A DNA stretch of 64,000 bases from Umbelopsis ramanniana AG (lineage: Eukaryota > Mucoromycota > Umbelopsidomycetes > Umbelopsidales > Umbelopsidaceae), in assembly GCF_025399195.1 (NCBI RefSeq), contig NW_026252091.1, positions 1-64,000 of the forward strand. The letters run 5' to 3'. The number at the start of each line of letters is the position of its first letter. Within the stretch, counting starts at the first letter, position 1. Made by a program: the position numbers and the translations under genes. The notes under the pieces are model-generated. The model was given only the letters and a program-made list of their open reading frames with translations. It was not told where the DNA came from and searched no databases. Below are positions 1 to 11,267 of the stretch, one piece after another.

Positions 1-1340
1 CAGTGATAGCTCATTTGAACGCCAGGACCAGGTAAGTTGACTTTCGGTTATGGATGATGACATCAACCTTAGTGGCGAGCATTAATGTTAATTTTCTCCG
101 GTGAATGCTTAAGTTATATAGACTCAAACTTGGTCTGCAACATCTACGCGCTCCCCAGTATACTGCTGTTGCCATGGATAGCCGATTTGAGCATTTGGTG
201 TAGAAGGTACAGCAAGATGAATGCCATTTGTTTTTATGACATAAATACGTACATTTCCATTAAAGGCAAATTTACAAAGGCAACTAGGCTATAGTGAACT
301 GCTTCATGTCCAAAGAGATTCTGTACTTTATGCTCGCATACAACAAATGAATTCAAAATACCGGCTAAAGATGCTCGTTCATAAAAAAATTAAAGCACCC
401 ATCCTTAAAACCATATCCGCTATGAAGAGGTGTGAAAGCTTAGCAAAATGGAGAAACATAACTCATATTATCAATGATTTCAACGAATTATGGTTCAGAA
501 GTACAAATCTACAGACAGTACGAAGAAAACACTTTCAAAGTTGGCTCATTGTGCCCAGAATGCAAAATGTAAACACCAAAACATAAAATTGAATTTCCAT
601 AAGTCAGCTAACATTGGTAAATGTAATATCGACTTTGTACACCGAATTTTCTTTACACTTACAGCAGATCAACATATAGTATAGAAAACATGGTAAGACG
701 GCAAACAAATTGCCTCGATCACTGTTATTAACCATAAGAACTGCTCATCACTAAGTACTTTACACTTGTAAAAAACTAGGCTGTAGTTAACAGTGTAAGC
801 CATAAGCATCAGCACTTAGCGCTTAATAAAAGACTGATTGTAGTTATAGTTCAGTCCGGACGACTGAAGGTTAAGAGCCTAGAGATGCTGTGATCAGTTC
901 TTCTTTATTCGCGAAACTTCCAGCTAAAACTATATAAAAGGATAATAAACTATAAATATGAGGCCTATGTGTAAACTATATAATCGATTTGCTTGAGCCG
1001 AAGGAAGGTGTGGGAGGGCGGGAAATCTCTAGGCTCATGTTTGTTCAGTCCTCCAGACTGAACTATAAGAATCTGTCATTCCAGCTCATGCTAATGAAGC
1101 CTAACCTACCAGAATCCGAACCATATCATCTGCGCCGCGCCCTCTGCCGAATACAAGATCTGCTACTGCAATCGGTTGCGATGCCTTCTGCCCGAACACA
1201 ATCGTACCTTCTCCAAGCCATACCGACAACGATCGCACAAGGACTGTCGTTACCATCGAGGAATCGGGATAGCTCTAACACTCGACAACCAGTAGTTCTA
1301 AGGTAGCTCTGCATCGCCGCTTCAGCGCTGTCTAGTGGTC
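1..1340. other. AT-rich spacer, no gene recognised
   Basis: Only short overlapping open frames without family resemblance are visible. No tRNA, rRNA or repeat structure was recognised. The stretch lies 3' of the helicase relic and may belong to the same decayed region. Confidence 0.5.
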
Positions 1341-1364
1341 GTCCATTGCTGTCCTCCGTCGTAG

Positions 1365-2960
1365 CTATCCACTGAGAAGAATTAAAACAAGCCGTTGTCC
1401 TCCACCTCCGTCCTGTCCAAGCCGTCCAACCTCCTGCGCAAAGTCAATAGCACTCCACGGCACATCGACATGGACTACCCACCGGACCGTCGGAAGGTCG
1501 ATGCCCAACTCAAAGGCAGATGTGGCGACGATATAAGACGGTTTCCCATCTCGCCATTGCTGAAGCATTTTGGCCTTCTCCTCGATACTGCCAGGAATGG
1601 AGTGATACACCGGAGCATTGAAAGCCTGTACAACCTCCTCTGCCAGATCCTTAAGCTTGCAGTAAATGATGGCATGGGTATCAGCAGCTAGACCACTGAT
1701 TATATCTTGGCATCTGGGACAGCAAAGTCACTGACAAAGTCATGGTTCGGAGCGCAGTTGCCAACGTGGAAAGATATATCGCGGCGCATAGTAGAGCTAC
1801 GAACCATCCGCGTCCCATGTAACAACATCACTTCCTCGAATCGGGACACCATAACCGGTGGCATTGTGCCAGTCAAAAATATCATTTGAACAGCCAATTT
1901 CCGGAGTTGCGGAAGGAGTGCCATTGCAGGCCGATATGACACAGCAGTGATAGCGAGATGGCATTCGTCGAACACGACCCGGTCCAGTCGATTTGCAATG
2001 TCTAGCTGTGTTAAGAAATTCGAGAATGTAGGCTTCACGGCCGGCTCAACCGCAACTATGATAAGTGGAGAGTGTTGCAACTTCATTGGGTCCGACTTCG
2101 CCTCCCATACATGCGCCTGGATACCAGCCTCTTCGCACCGGCGCTGCATCTCAGCCTTTAGCACCACAAGGGGCAAAATAAGCATGGTCGTTCCAGCATC
2201 AGGGAGTTGACAGGGAAGGAGATAAAGAAGACTCTTGCCCTCGCTGGTCCGTAGGATCGCCAGGACTTGAGCACTACCCTCCAAAATATACTCCATAGCC
2301 TTCTGCTGCCCACTGCTTCGATACTGAGCATCCGCGCCATACATCTTTTGCAGAATCTCCATTGCTTGGTCCATACTCCATCGCCGCTGATTCCGAGCAG
2401 GCGCCATACGTTGCGGGATGCGCGGTACAATCGGGCTCTCTTGCTCCTCATTCTGGCGTCGCTTAGACGGAGTAGTAGATGATCTAATCGCAGCATTAGA
2501 TCAAGTGCGACAGAATCGATGTATAGTTCCCGACGGACATCCACAAGGCTGTCGCTTACTCGGTCGAAAGAGCGTGTCCCGAAGATGGCCCTGCTCTACG
2601 GATCGGTGCCAGTAGCAGATCCAACCGCTGCCAAGCTTCGATATATTTCTTACGAGACTTCAGGTTCTGCAGTCTGGTGATGGGATCCTGGGATGCTTCC
2701 TTCCGCGTGAAAGTATTGAGCAGTCGTGCATCGAGCCGGGAGACGATTGGGGCCTCTACGTTCGGGTCATGCGCAAGGGCATTCATCGTTTTCGCTAGGA
2801 CCCGTCCGATACTCTCACAAATCAACATTGACGACGGCTCTTCTTGCCCCCTAGGGAGGTAATAGCTAGGACCGAGTTCATCATGATTTAGCCATAAGAG
2901 ATGGGCTTCGATACCGGTGCACTTCATCCACGGTGTAACTTCAGAGACATGTTGTCTAGT
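1365..2960 (-). pseudogene. RecQ-like helicase relic, frameshifted
   Basis: Three reading frames on the minus strand together resemble the RecQ-like helicases of fungal telomere-linked or mobile families. Around 2560-2960 is a region like their conserved N-terminal part (WMKCTGIEAHLLW). Around 1700-2460 is helicase domain 1, with a weak Walker A (TSEGKS), a DECH box and a motif III-like LTGTMPP. Around 1365-1700 is domain 2, with a motif V-like SAFELGIDLPTVRWVVH and a degraded motif VI (GRLGQDG instead of GRAGRDG). The frame changes near 1705 and again near 2500-2560, and in-frame stops occur, so no intact protein is encoded unless unusual introns are invoked. It directly abuts a retroelement fragment. 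Family assignment is by motif recognition; telomere linkage is inference only. Confidence 0.7.
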
Positions 2961-3124
2961 CCTTACAATAATTCGTTTCTGTCGAGATTTAGATTCGTAC
3001 TTTCTTCTATTTTGAGTCCGTACATTATCAGGAACAGTAAGTGGAGAAGATTGGACGTCACTGGAATATAGGAAAAGGTTCATACATGGTCCATGTTCAC
3101 ACGAAGTAAGAAACAGACAGGTAC

Positions 3125-3580
3125 TCACTTGCGGGTAGAAGTTGGGGCGTTGTTTGGTGCATTGGCGTGGAGATATATATACTGTGGGGTAGCGGACGGG
3201 TGGATCTGGTCTGCCAGAACTATTGCAAAGTTGACCATTGGGACTTTGAGATAACACAGCACCAAGTCCAGTATTGGAAGCATCAGTTGACAGAATTTGG
3301 ATTTGGTCTTCCTTAGGAAAGGATAGGATTGGAGGACTGGTTGCAACTGCTTGATTCTGGTAAAAGTTTCAACTTGCTCTTGGTTCCAAACAAAAGGGAC
3401 CTTCTTGCTCAAAAGACGAACCATGGGTTCTACAACAGAAGCGAAATTGGGCACAAATCGACGGTAGTAACCGGCGCTTCCTAAGACGGAACGGATCTCG
3501 TCTTTGCTCCTGGGAGACCTCATATCCAGCAACTTTCGTACGTTATGGTCTGTTGGGCTGAGACCATTGGGCATTGCCTT
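3125..3580 (-). mobile_element. Ty3/gypsy retrotransposon pol fragment (RT-RNase H junction)
   Basis: The minus strand encodes the conserved connection between reverse transcriptase and RNase H of Ty3/gypsy elements: a segment with LGSAGYYRRFVPNFA followed by an F-W spacing typical of the family. After a frame change near 3290 comes an RNase H start reading DASNTGLGAVLSQ and then a degraded SRQCTKQ-like block. Only about 150 codons remain. The two frames show it is dead. No LTRs, integrase or primer-binding site are visible nearby. It joins the helicase relic near 3.0-3.1 kb, which suggests nested decay or a chimeric deletion product. Confidence 0.85.
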
Positions 3581-3844
3581 CTGCTAAAATAAGGTCAGCA
3601 TGTATGCCTTATGCCATGATATAGCCCCATGATGCAGAACTTGCCACTATGCACTTCATTATAGTGTTTTCGAATCCGGTCGCTGTTAACCGAGCGAAAG
3701 TCGCAGTCAGGGAGGTGGCAGAGGAAGCCGAGTGCGGCTGGCAGCCCGCGAATCTAGTTAGTACCATCTCGGGGCTGCACAACATCAGCACTAGAGATAG
3801 CGACGTCTACTGCGCTACGAAATAATAAAATAATCAACAAACTT

Positions 3845-3975
3845 GATCCTGCGAACAGAATGCAAAAAGATGTAGTGATTCAGTTGTGGGGATATTTTGG
3901 ACTGCGGCCAGACATAGTTAAACGCTTAACCACTCTGATCTTACGAACAGACGGCAAAAAGATGCAGTGATTCAG
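3845..3975 (+). repeat. 39-bp direct repeat pair
   Basis: Two 39-bp copies (3845-3883 and 3937-3975) differ at about five positions and share the core GCAAAAAGATG followed by AGTGATTCAG. A short inverted copy of the last nine bases (CTGAATCAC) follows near 4058. They lie just upstream of the decayed retroelement. Origin is unknown. Confidence 0.6.
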
Positions 3976-3979
3976 GGTA

Positions 3980-5820
3980 ACGGGGCCAAACTGTGAATTT
4001 CAGAAGGCCTCTTCCATTTGTTTATGAATTTACGTCGGACTGCGTGTTTGTAGAATTTCTGAATCACGCTGTTGTTCAACGTCTACTCTATTGACAAAGA
4101 CAGAGTACAAAATGTCGCAGTTGTTCTTTCTGCCGACTTGTCTTGTTTCTCTACTGTTTTTCACGTCAATGACATGCCTTCATTTTGCAAAGTTTGATTT
4201 TTTACACAATGCGATTTTTATGCGAAACGATTATGGAAAAGTAAAGTAATGCACTCTCTTAATGTCTTCTCTTCAAGCTCTTCAACTTAAGACTCCTTTT
4301 CAGCGTAAGTCAGAAAGAAAACAGCTACATTTTTCCTTGATTTGAAGACGGATAAGATACCCTAAAGCAATTGCATTATATAATAGATATTTTGAGATGG
4401 AAACACTAGTTTAAGATAAGTGATTGAATTAAAGACGTTGTGTCGCATAAAAAAAGTCGTTGGCTACTATAGAGTCGTCGAGGCGGTACGAGCTTGCCAA
4501 CTCTACAATGTGGAAAGGTACAAAATTCTATCCACGAGCGGGCAGCTGTTTTGTAAACGTTCCGTCATTCGGTCACGGCTTTTGATGCTCAAGCATATCG
4601 CTCTATAGCCATGCTCACTTCTTAGCTCACTAACTACTAGACTACTTTCAGATGTTATGTCAGTTTTCCTCATTATTTCACTATTGTCCTTGTCCATCTT
4701 GGAAGACTGCCAAACGCACCAATCCAAGTCACCTATAGATCGACACGATACCTCTACGCCATCAGCAACAGTTGGATAATCCTCGAGACCTGAAATGTTA
4801 CAGTCATGGGTGACCTTTTTCACATGGCATGCTCAATATCCTGTTGACTTTGATTTCATACGCGCTTTAGCGAAACAGCCTCCAAATGAGCCAGTAACTT
4901 CAGCTAGCTCTCAAAAAGTCATTAATAGATGTGTGGTCGATTTTTAAGCACTCAATGTAAATGTAGATCTACACAGGTTTTGAATGTTGTAGCGAGAGAA
5001 TGACAACATTGTTTATCAGTGGTATTAGAAGAGTCCGTGTGGCTCAGGAAGAGCAAAGCGGGAACTACGACTTTTAACTTGTTCCGCTTTTCCCGACTTC
5101 TTACACTGAATTTTTTTTTTTCAGTCTCAGTAACATTCATTGGTGCCTCCTGCAACTCTGCTTTATACCATGGTACCGGGATGCCCCCCCCCGTGTATGT
5201 AACTTTGTAGATAACCTTGTTCAATTGATGCAGTCACCAATTCCGTGATAAGAATGCTAATAAACTGCAGATCATTCTATCGTGAATTGAAGCTGCTTTT
5301 CGGCTGCCAGTTGGCCTGACCAACACTTGCCCCTTGATCAGATCCTTCCGATCTTTTGCCCTTCTGATTCACCACTTGTCGTATAAAACCGCTTCGTATG
5401 GAACCATATTTCGCACGGTGAAAATTTAAAGTTGATCTGAACTAAATCACTTAATGCATCACATCGCCAGGTTTGCATAGATGTCCAGAATGTCATAACG
5501 CTACTTCTCAGGATACATTGTGCAGAAAAAGAGGCCGATTTATGTGCTCCGACCCAAAGCACCACATTTAAAACGCAGACGTCTATTTATCTAAACACCG
5601 CTTTTTTTTGCGATCTATCTTTTACCCGGCCAAATTTTGTTACTTATAAGCAAGTGTATCCTTCACTAGACAGAAACTAAAATATATTATGAGCTGAATA
5701 TGTTGACAAAATTGTAAGGTTTGAGATGGTACAATTTTTATTCGTTTATATTCCAATGCGAACTCTTAAATCCAGACATTGTCTCTATCCCACAAATTTC
5801 CCATGTCCGATTTTCGTTTC
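3980..5820. other. Spacer, no gene recognised
   Basis: AT-rich DNA with homopolymer runs and scattered short open frames on both strands, none with a recognisable family. No RNA gene was recognised before the U6 locus. Confidence 0.45.
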
Positions 5821-5822
5821 TA

Positions 5823-5829
5823 CTTATAT
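5823..5829 (+). promoter_or_regulatory. Pol III TATA-like element of U6
   Basis: CTTATAT lies about 21-27 bp before the predicted U6 5' end, close to where a U6 TATA box is expected for type 3 Pol III promoters. Assigned by position and AT composition only. Confidence 0.45.
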
Positions 5830-5849
5830 CTCGCTCGTCATATATTATT

Positions 5850-5868
5850 GTCCTTCGGGACACATAAC

Positions 5869-5899
<31 letters not shown>

Positions 5900-5967
5900 G
5901 GCCCCTGCACAAGGATGACACTAAGCTTCTGAGATGAACGAAGCCTCGGCTTCAAAACTATTTTTTT
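5850..5967 (+). ncRNA. U6: U6 spliceosomal snRNA
   Basis: The sequence contains a 5' hairpin closed by a UUCG loop (GTCC-TTCG-GGAC), then AAAATTGGAACGATACAGAG, the invariant ACAGAGA box, and AGATTAGCATGGCCCCTGC with the AGC catalytic triad and the internal stem-loop segment CAAGGATGACAC. This matches U6 core order and spacing. A run of seven T at 5961-5967 is a Pol III terminator. The 3' part after GATGACAC differs from the animal and yeast form and contains a perfect short hairpin (GAAGC-CTCG-GCTTC) just before the T run. It is uninterrupted by an intron. U6 pairs with U4, then U2 and the 5' splice site, and forms the spliceosome active site. Its integrity fits the intron-rich genes of this window. 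Confidence 0.96.
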
Positions 5968-6800
5968 GCCCTATACAAAATCCTTCTGGTGAATTACACA
6001 TTGTAATTCCCTCCAGTGCGATTGCTAATTTTGCGCACCCCGGGATCCTGATAACGTCGTTTACGCTTTTCACACTACACATTTAGTTCATTTGTAGACA
6101 ATGCTGACAACCGTTTATCGTTAAGGTTTTTCTATCTACATCCTTGCTCGGTTGTGTCATTGACGAATGGTACTGATTTTACTGTAAACAAGGTTCTATT
6201 TAACTAGTATAGCCTAGGTTTGTAACGGCAGTGTCATCAAGCTTTCCTATGGTTTGTCCTAGTCTTCGTCACCTTTACAGTCAGATCTACGCATAAGACG
6301 GCTGATGCTGCATACGACTAGTGGGTGTTTTGTTCAAGGTAAGTTAAACAACGATAATTTCAGCATTGGCGCTCGACTGAAAAAAGCGACAAAAGCCTGT
6401 TTCGCCAGGCATGGTTCAGATATTTGATAAGGCTGCCAAGAGCGTGGAAGAAGCAAAAGCATCTATTCTTTATCCCATGTCTAGAAGGACGTTGGTAGAG
6501 CCTATCGTGAAGAGAGTGGCTTGACAAACAATACAGGAGTGAGTTGCAAAAAGATGCAATTGCGAGGATACGCTTCAGCATTCGTAATGAAAATATCAAA
6601 GTACACCAAGTCTATGACTGGAAAATGGGTACCTCTACCCCTTTGTTTCAAAAACCGTCTTCAGTATATCGGCAATAAAGAAAATCGGTAGCTATTTCCT
6701 CCCATATACAATGGTAGATCATGACTAATATCATCAGGAATGGTTTTGCAGTGGATGTCAGTTTATTTGTAAAAGGGTACGTGGTAATCTAATTAGGAAA
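5968..6800. other. Spacer between U6 and the first phosphatase gene
   Basis: No gene is supported. A short plus-strand frame around 6412-6525 has a coding look (about 37 codons) but has no recognisable family and no clear partner exons. Confidence 0.4.
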
Positions 6801-6804
6801 CCCT

Positions 6805-8219
6805 TTAGCTAGTATATGGCTTCTTCACTCTAATAACATTAGCAAAGGTGTCATTAGTGCCGAGTTGGCCGATCTTGCCGGTCCAGTTGTCCTCGATGGT
6901 GGAGATGAGAGAAGTGTGGTTGTAGTAAGCCCAGTCAATGTGATCCCAGGTGGACTTGGTCTCAACGCCAGATCCCCAGATGGTGGTGTAGATCTGGTTG
7001 TTCATGTCAGAAAAGGTGAAGTTGCCAGACTCGTCAAAGGTCAAGATGTTCAAAGCATTTTCGTTAAAGTACTTCTCCTCAAAGATCTTGCTCCAGGTCT
7101 TTTGGATGTACTGAGAGCCATATGTAGTGTTGGTGTCATGCATATCATCCTTCACGGTAGGAACATAGTAGATATACTGGGGAAGCTCGCCGTTCTTGTA
7201 ATCCTCGAAGAATTGGTCAGAGTTGAAGATATTGTTGCAACGCTCTGGCTTATTGGTGATGCTTTCGAAAGAGACGAAGGGGAAATGTCTGCGGGCATAG
7301 GCTATGATGAAATAGGTCAGCTTAAGAGTAACGACACGGCTTTTCCACATAAGCTAGCTTTTCGGCAGTGGTTAAATAGAGAAAAAGGAACTCACCAGTG
7401 CTATCTACCGTCATAGTGAAATTACATCCCTGGTGGATAGGATCTGATGGATATAAGGTGTTAAGCCTCAATATATTGAAAAGAAAAGCAACAAATTGAA
7501 AGGCGGTAACTTACAGCCTTCAGCATAGGCTCTCCAGGAGACACCAGCTTCCTCCAAAACATCAATAACGGTCTTGACATTGGCGGGGTAGTTGATAAGA
7601 TTATCGGAATCAGCGAGCCAGGGATATTTGTAGTAAGTTTCCAGAGTGAGCGAGGTAAGGTTAGCGACTTCGGGGTGATGTGCCACAGCGTTGTAAAGAT
7701 TGTCACCAAAGTCAGAACCGGCAATCATGTTGAAATAATTGGGCTATAGTGTGGATGTAAGTAAGCAAATGTAAAGATCTTGAGGAAAAGCTGGATATCT
7801 TGCTGAATTGCTTACCTGAGAAACGTGAGTAATGGCGTGGTAGTTACCGAGAAGACGATGGTTATCCTTCTTCCAGAATTTATTAAACCAGGGATCAGCT
7901 TGAACGGGCCAAACATCGTGGTTTTCAAAGACCTGAAAGAAAATGGTGTGAGATTTTGGAGGACGCTCAGACCACTAATTAAGACATTGCACTTACAATT
8001 TGAAAGATACGATCGAATTGGCGACCCTTGACATACTTGACGCCATGAGGACCTATAATAAAGGTACCAGACGGTTTCAGCGTAATTAGTGACATGCAGA
8101 CTGAGTCGCTACATGCAGCTCCAATCCTTACCAGTTTGACACTTCTTGTTAGTGGGCTTGGCCTGAGCCATAGCGGCCAAAAGGACACAAGATGCAGCAA
8201 AAACACTAGCCAACTTCAT
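6805..8219 (-). CDS. Secreted acid phosphatase, PF04185 phosphoesterase family (copy 1)
   Basis: Predicted secreted phosphatase releasing phosphate from organic esters outside the cell. Six exons on the minus strand: 8132-8219, 7997-8052, 7816-7932, 7515-7743, 7396-7443 and 6805-7301, total 1,035 nt and 344 residues. All phases close. It starts with a signal peptide (MKLASVFAASCVLLAAMAQA). The body has the PF04185 landmarks: GRQFDRIFQ then FENHD near residues 40-55, THVSQPNY near 85-92, and a late TFDES acidic metal-site motif. Several N-glycosylation sequons (NTT, NFT, NHT, NWT, NDT) fit secretion. The start is fixed by the signal peptide and by the paralog at 9.8-11.2 kb. Substrate is unknown; some relatives are phospholipases C. 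The promoter has a CACGTG box 102 bp before the ATG. Confidence 0.9.
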
Positions 8220-8259
8220 TATGGTAAAAGGAAAGTATATGGCTACAAGATTGTGGAGC

Positions 8260-8283
8260 GTGGATATTTATTCAAATATTGGT
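8260..8283 (-). promoter_or_regulatory. Conserved core-promoter block of phosphatase copy 1
   Basis: An AT-rich block (minus strand contains GAATAAATATCC) lies about 40-64 bp upstream of the start codon and is almost identical in copy 2 at 11208-11230. It probably serves as the TATA region. Confidence 0.5.
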
Positions 8284-8320
8284 ATTCGGCCACTTGCGAA
8301 CCATAGGCTCTTGGATTTGG

Positions 8321-8326
8321 CACGTG
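8321..8326. promoter_or_regulatory. CACGTG (PHO-type E-box) upstream of phosphatase copy 1
   Basis: A perfect CACGTG palindrome, the Pho4/NUC-1 bHLH core site, sits 102 bp upstream of the ATG at 8219. The same box with the same spacing precedes copy 2. Binding by a Pho4 homolog is inferred. Confidence 0.6.
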
Positions 8327-8642
8327 TAGATCAAGGTTTACTGAGTATTGGGGAAAATAAATTTTGCCGTAGTGCCGAGATTCAGTAATTTTTTGGTAAC
8401 AGTGGATTAAACAGACCAAGCCGATCATAAGATCAAGCCAACGGGAAAGAATATGGATGATAGAAAATATAGCGCATGTGCATGATATGCACAGTTGCTA
8501 GCGTATTATCAGGTTTAGAAATCTGCTGCATCAAAAAAAAAAAAAAAATTGATTGCCACTAGGTGGAGGGGTCCGCTTTACCGGAAGGTGCACAAGAAGT
8601 TTCGCGCGGTTAGAAATTAATATAAATTTAGGCTCCAATTCA

Positions 8643-8690
8643 GATGGTGTTACAGCATGGAAAAAACAACGGCATTGATTGAACGTTGCT
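8643..8690. repeat. Upstream block shared by both phosphatase genes (copy 1)
   Basis: About 48 bp (starts GATGGTGTTACAGCATGG, ends GAACGTTGCT) is nearly identical to 11562-11609. Both copies sit about 400 bp upstream of the paralogous start codons, so the duplication included the promoter. Confidence 0.75.
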
Positions 8691-9039
8691 TTTTAACAAA
8701 CGTTATATTACCAGAAAAGCCCATGTTCCCAGAAAAGCCAATGTGAACTCCACCAATACTGTCTTACAAATATGGGTTAATCCTCCTTCATAGAATTGTC
8801 ATGACAAATTTTTCGGCGTTGGCTTTACCGGAAGATATGACTCTTTTGCTGGCTTTTGGACTGTGCGAGCTGGAGGCGGTGAATTCATCTGCTACCTTTT
8901 GTGCACTTACCTCTCATACAGCGTATCCTATTTGTGTTACGAGGTATGGCTTAAAAGGTGGTAAAATAACGTGGAAAAGCCAAGTTTTGGTATATATTTT
9001 TGTCATTTAAACTATTGCAGTATACCTTCATGTACATTT

Positions 9040-9500
9040 TGTCCCAAATAACCCGGGTCGACCATCCACGCATAGAAGCAAAGCCTGAAGATCACATAGA
9101 ACTTAAAGAACAAGATTTAGATTGGTTGACAAGGCATTTAGAGACAAAACCAGATTTGAATACCAGTAAATAGAGGTGCATCTCGGTACTTTCACCTGAA
9201 ATAGGATTCATCAACTTGTTATAAGCGTTACAATCGTCTCAAATGGCAAGCCATTGATCTGTCAAATTATTGCTGAGTTGAAATGATTGTATAAGCATGG
9301 TGCATGATCGGCAATGGAAATATGAGTTGTCGGGATATTAGAGACTACAGTGCATTAGGTGGGCAATGCAGAAATTGAGTAGAATGAAGATGGGTGAAAG
9401 TGAATGCAGGATGACAATTCGAGGCAAGTCCGAGTCTAAAATTGAACGGCCGTTGTCTCATTGTACTTGCATCAAAAAAATTTGATGTATTGCAGCTAAG
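9040..9500. repeat. Diverged repeat, copy upstream of phosphatase 1
   Basis: Collinear similarity to 13830-14250: CGACCATCCACGCATAGAAG against CAACCATACACACGCAGAGG, then GATCACATAGAA, AGGCATT, TCAAATGGCAAG and GTTGAAATG blocks in the same order. It looks like the outer part of the tandem duplication unit, although an old dispersed element is possible. It contains no supported ORF. Confidence 0.5.
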
Positions 9501-9779
9501 CAGGCTATGAGTAGCGAAGTTTATTGAAACAGATTGGCTGTAGAGGATCGTGGTGGACTCACCCCCCACCCCACCCCCCAAATTTTAAAACACCTCACCT
9601 GCATTGCCTTTCGCTGATTACAATAGATCACTCTCGAAGCATCCATACAAAATAAATTTCTTTGACCATCCATACCGAAGTAATGGCTGGTGGAGAAACT
9701 CGATGTGACTCGTTCAAAAAGTTGTTACAGTGGATGAAACTTTATTTCAAAGGTTCGCGGCGAGCTAATTTGTAGACTG

Positions 9780-11166
9780 CTAATTGGTCCATGGTTGTTT
9801 GACGCTAATAACATTAGCAAAGGTGTCATTAGTGCCGAGTTGGCCGATCTTACCGGTCCAATTATCCTCGATGGTGGAGATGAGAGAAGTGTGGTTGTAG
9901 TAAGCCCAGTCAATGTGATCCCAGGTGGACTTGGTCTCGACACCAGACCCCCAGATGGTGGTGTAGATCTGGTTGTTCATATCACTCAAGGTGAAGTTGG
10001 CAGACTCGTCAAAGGTCAAGATGTTCAAAGCATTTTCGTTAAAGTACTCTTCCTCAAAAATCTTGCTCCAGGTCTTTTGGATGTAAAGAGAACCATATGT
10101 GGTGTTGCTGTCATGCATGTCGTTCTCCAAGTTAGGAACATAGTAAATATATTGGGGTAGTTCACCATTCTTATAATCCTCAAAGAATTGGTCAGAGTTG
10201 AAGAGGTTGTTGCAACGCTCTTGCTTACTGGTAATGCTAGGGAAAGAGATAAAGGGGAAATGTCTGCGAGTATAGGCTATCGATAAAAAGTTTAGCACAA
10301 GAGTAATAAAACAGTTCTTTCGCATGTTACATCGCTTTGTAGTAGCTGTTAATAGCGGAAAAGAGACTCACTGTGGTTGCCTTCGGTCCAGACAAAGTCA
10401 GGTACACCAGGTAAGTAGTCAAAGTCACATCCCTGTCTGATAGGATCTGATGGATAAAACGATGTTTAGTGATGGTATAGAGAAAAGGATAATGATGGTT
10501 AGCGCTAGCTTACAGCCTTCAGCATAAGCTCTCCAAGAGATACCAGCTTCCTCCAAGACATCAATAATGGTCTTGGTACTATCAGGGAAGGTGACAGGGA
10601 AGTCAGAACCGGCGAGGATGTCGATGTTGGACATGGCATCGGGGTTGCCATCCACAGCATTGTAGAGATTATCACCAAAATCAGAACCGGCAATCATATT
10701 GATATAATTGGGCTATAGTGTGTTTAAAATAAGCAAATGTAAAGATCTAAAGAAAGGCTGCATGTCTTGCTGTGTTTCTTACCTGAGAAACGTGAGTAAT
10801 GGCGTGGTAGTTACCGAGAAGACGATGATTATCCTTCTTCCAGAATTCACCGAACCAGGGATCGGCGTGAACGGGCCAAACATCGTGGTTTTCAAGAACC
10901 TGAGAGTAGTTATAAAAATGTGAAAGACGTTAAGGCCACCAATCAAGTAAATCTTACTTACCATTTGAAAGATGCGATCGAATTGGCGACCCTTGACATA
11001 CTTGACGCCGTTAGGACCTATAAAAAGGTGATGAGAGACACGCATACGTTGTGGCTACAGCCATTTTCCAATCCTTACCAGTTGGACCCCGGTTGTAAAC
11101 GGGCTTGGCTTGAGCCATAGCGGCTAAAAGGACGCAAGATGCAGCAAAAATACTAGCTAACTTCAT
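9780..11166 (-). CDS. Secreted acid phosphatase, PF04185 phosphoesterase family (copy 2)
   Basis: Tandem paralog of the gene at 6805-8219 with the same exon plan: 11079-11166, 10962-11017, 10783-10899, 10514-10712, 10372-10446 and 9780-10276, total 1,032 nt and 343 residues. Signal peptide, FDRIFQ, ENHD, HVSQPNY and TFDES motifs are all kept, so it is predicted active and secreted. Exons 1-3 and 6 have the same lengths as in copy 1 (88, 56, 117 and 497 nt). Exon 4 is 30 nt shorter and exon 5 is 27 nt longer with unrelated sequence (DFDYLPGVPDFVWTEG replaces NFTMTVDS), so the copies differ mainly in one surface-like segment. Same strand, with about 1.6 kb between the coding parts. Confidence 0.9.
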
Positions 11167-11207
11167 GGTATTAAAAGGAAAGTATGCAGTTACAGAATTG
11201 TGGTGCC

Positions 11208-11230
11208 TGGATATTTATTCAAATATTGGT
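11208..11230 (-). promoter_or_regulatory. Conserved core-promoter block of phosphatase copy 2
   Basis: Counterpart of 8260-8283, with the same GAATAAATATCC on the minus strand, about 42-64 bp upstream of the ATG at 11166. Confidence 0.5.
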
Positions 11231-11267
11231 AGGGAATGTCTTGCAAACGACAGGCTTATCGTTCTGG

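Noticed and set aside
6865-7416. 183-codon plus-strand frame over the phosphatase exon
   Set aside because: Antisense shadow of exon 6, which has clear family motifs and splice sites on the minus strand.
8536-8552. Run of about 16 A as a retroposon tail
   Set aside because: No gene body, target-site duplication or internal promoter precedes it; simple homopolymer.
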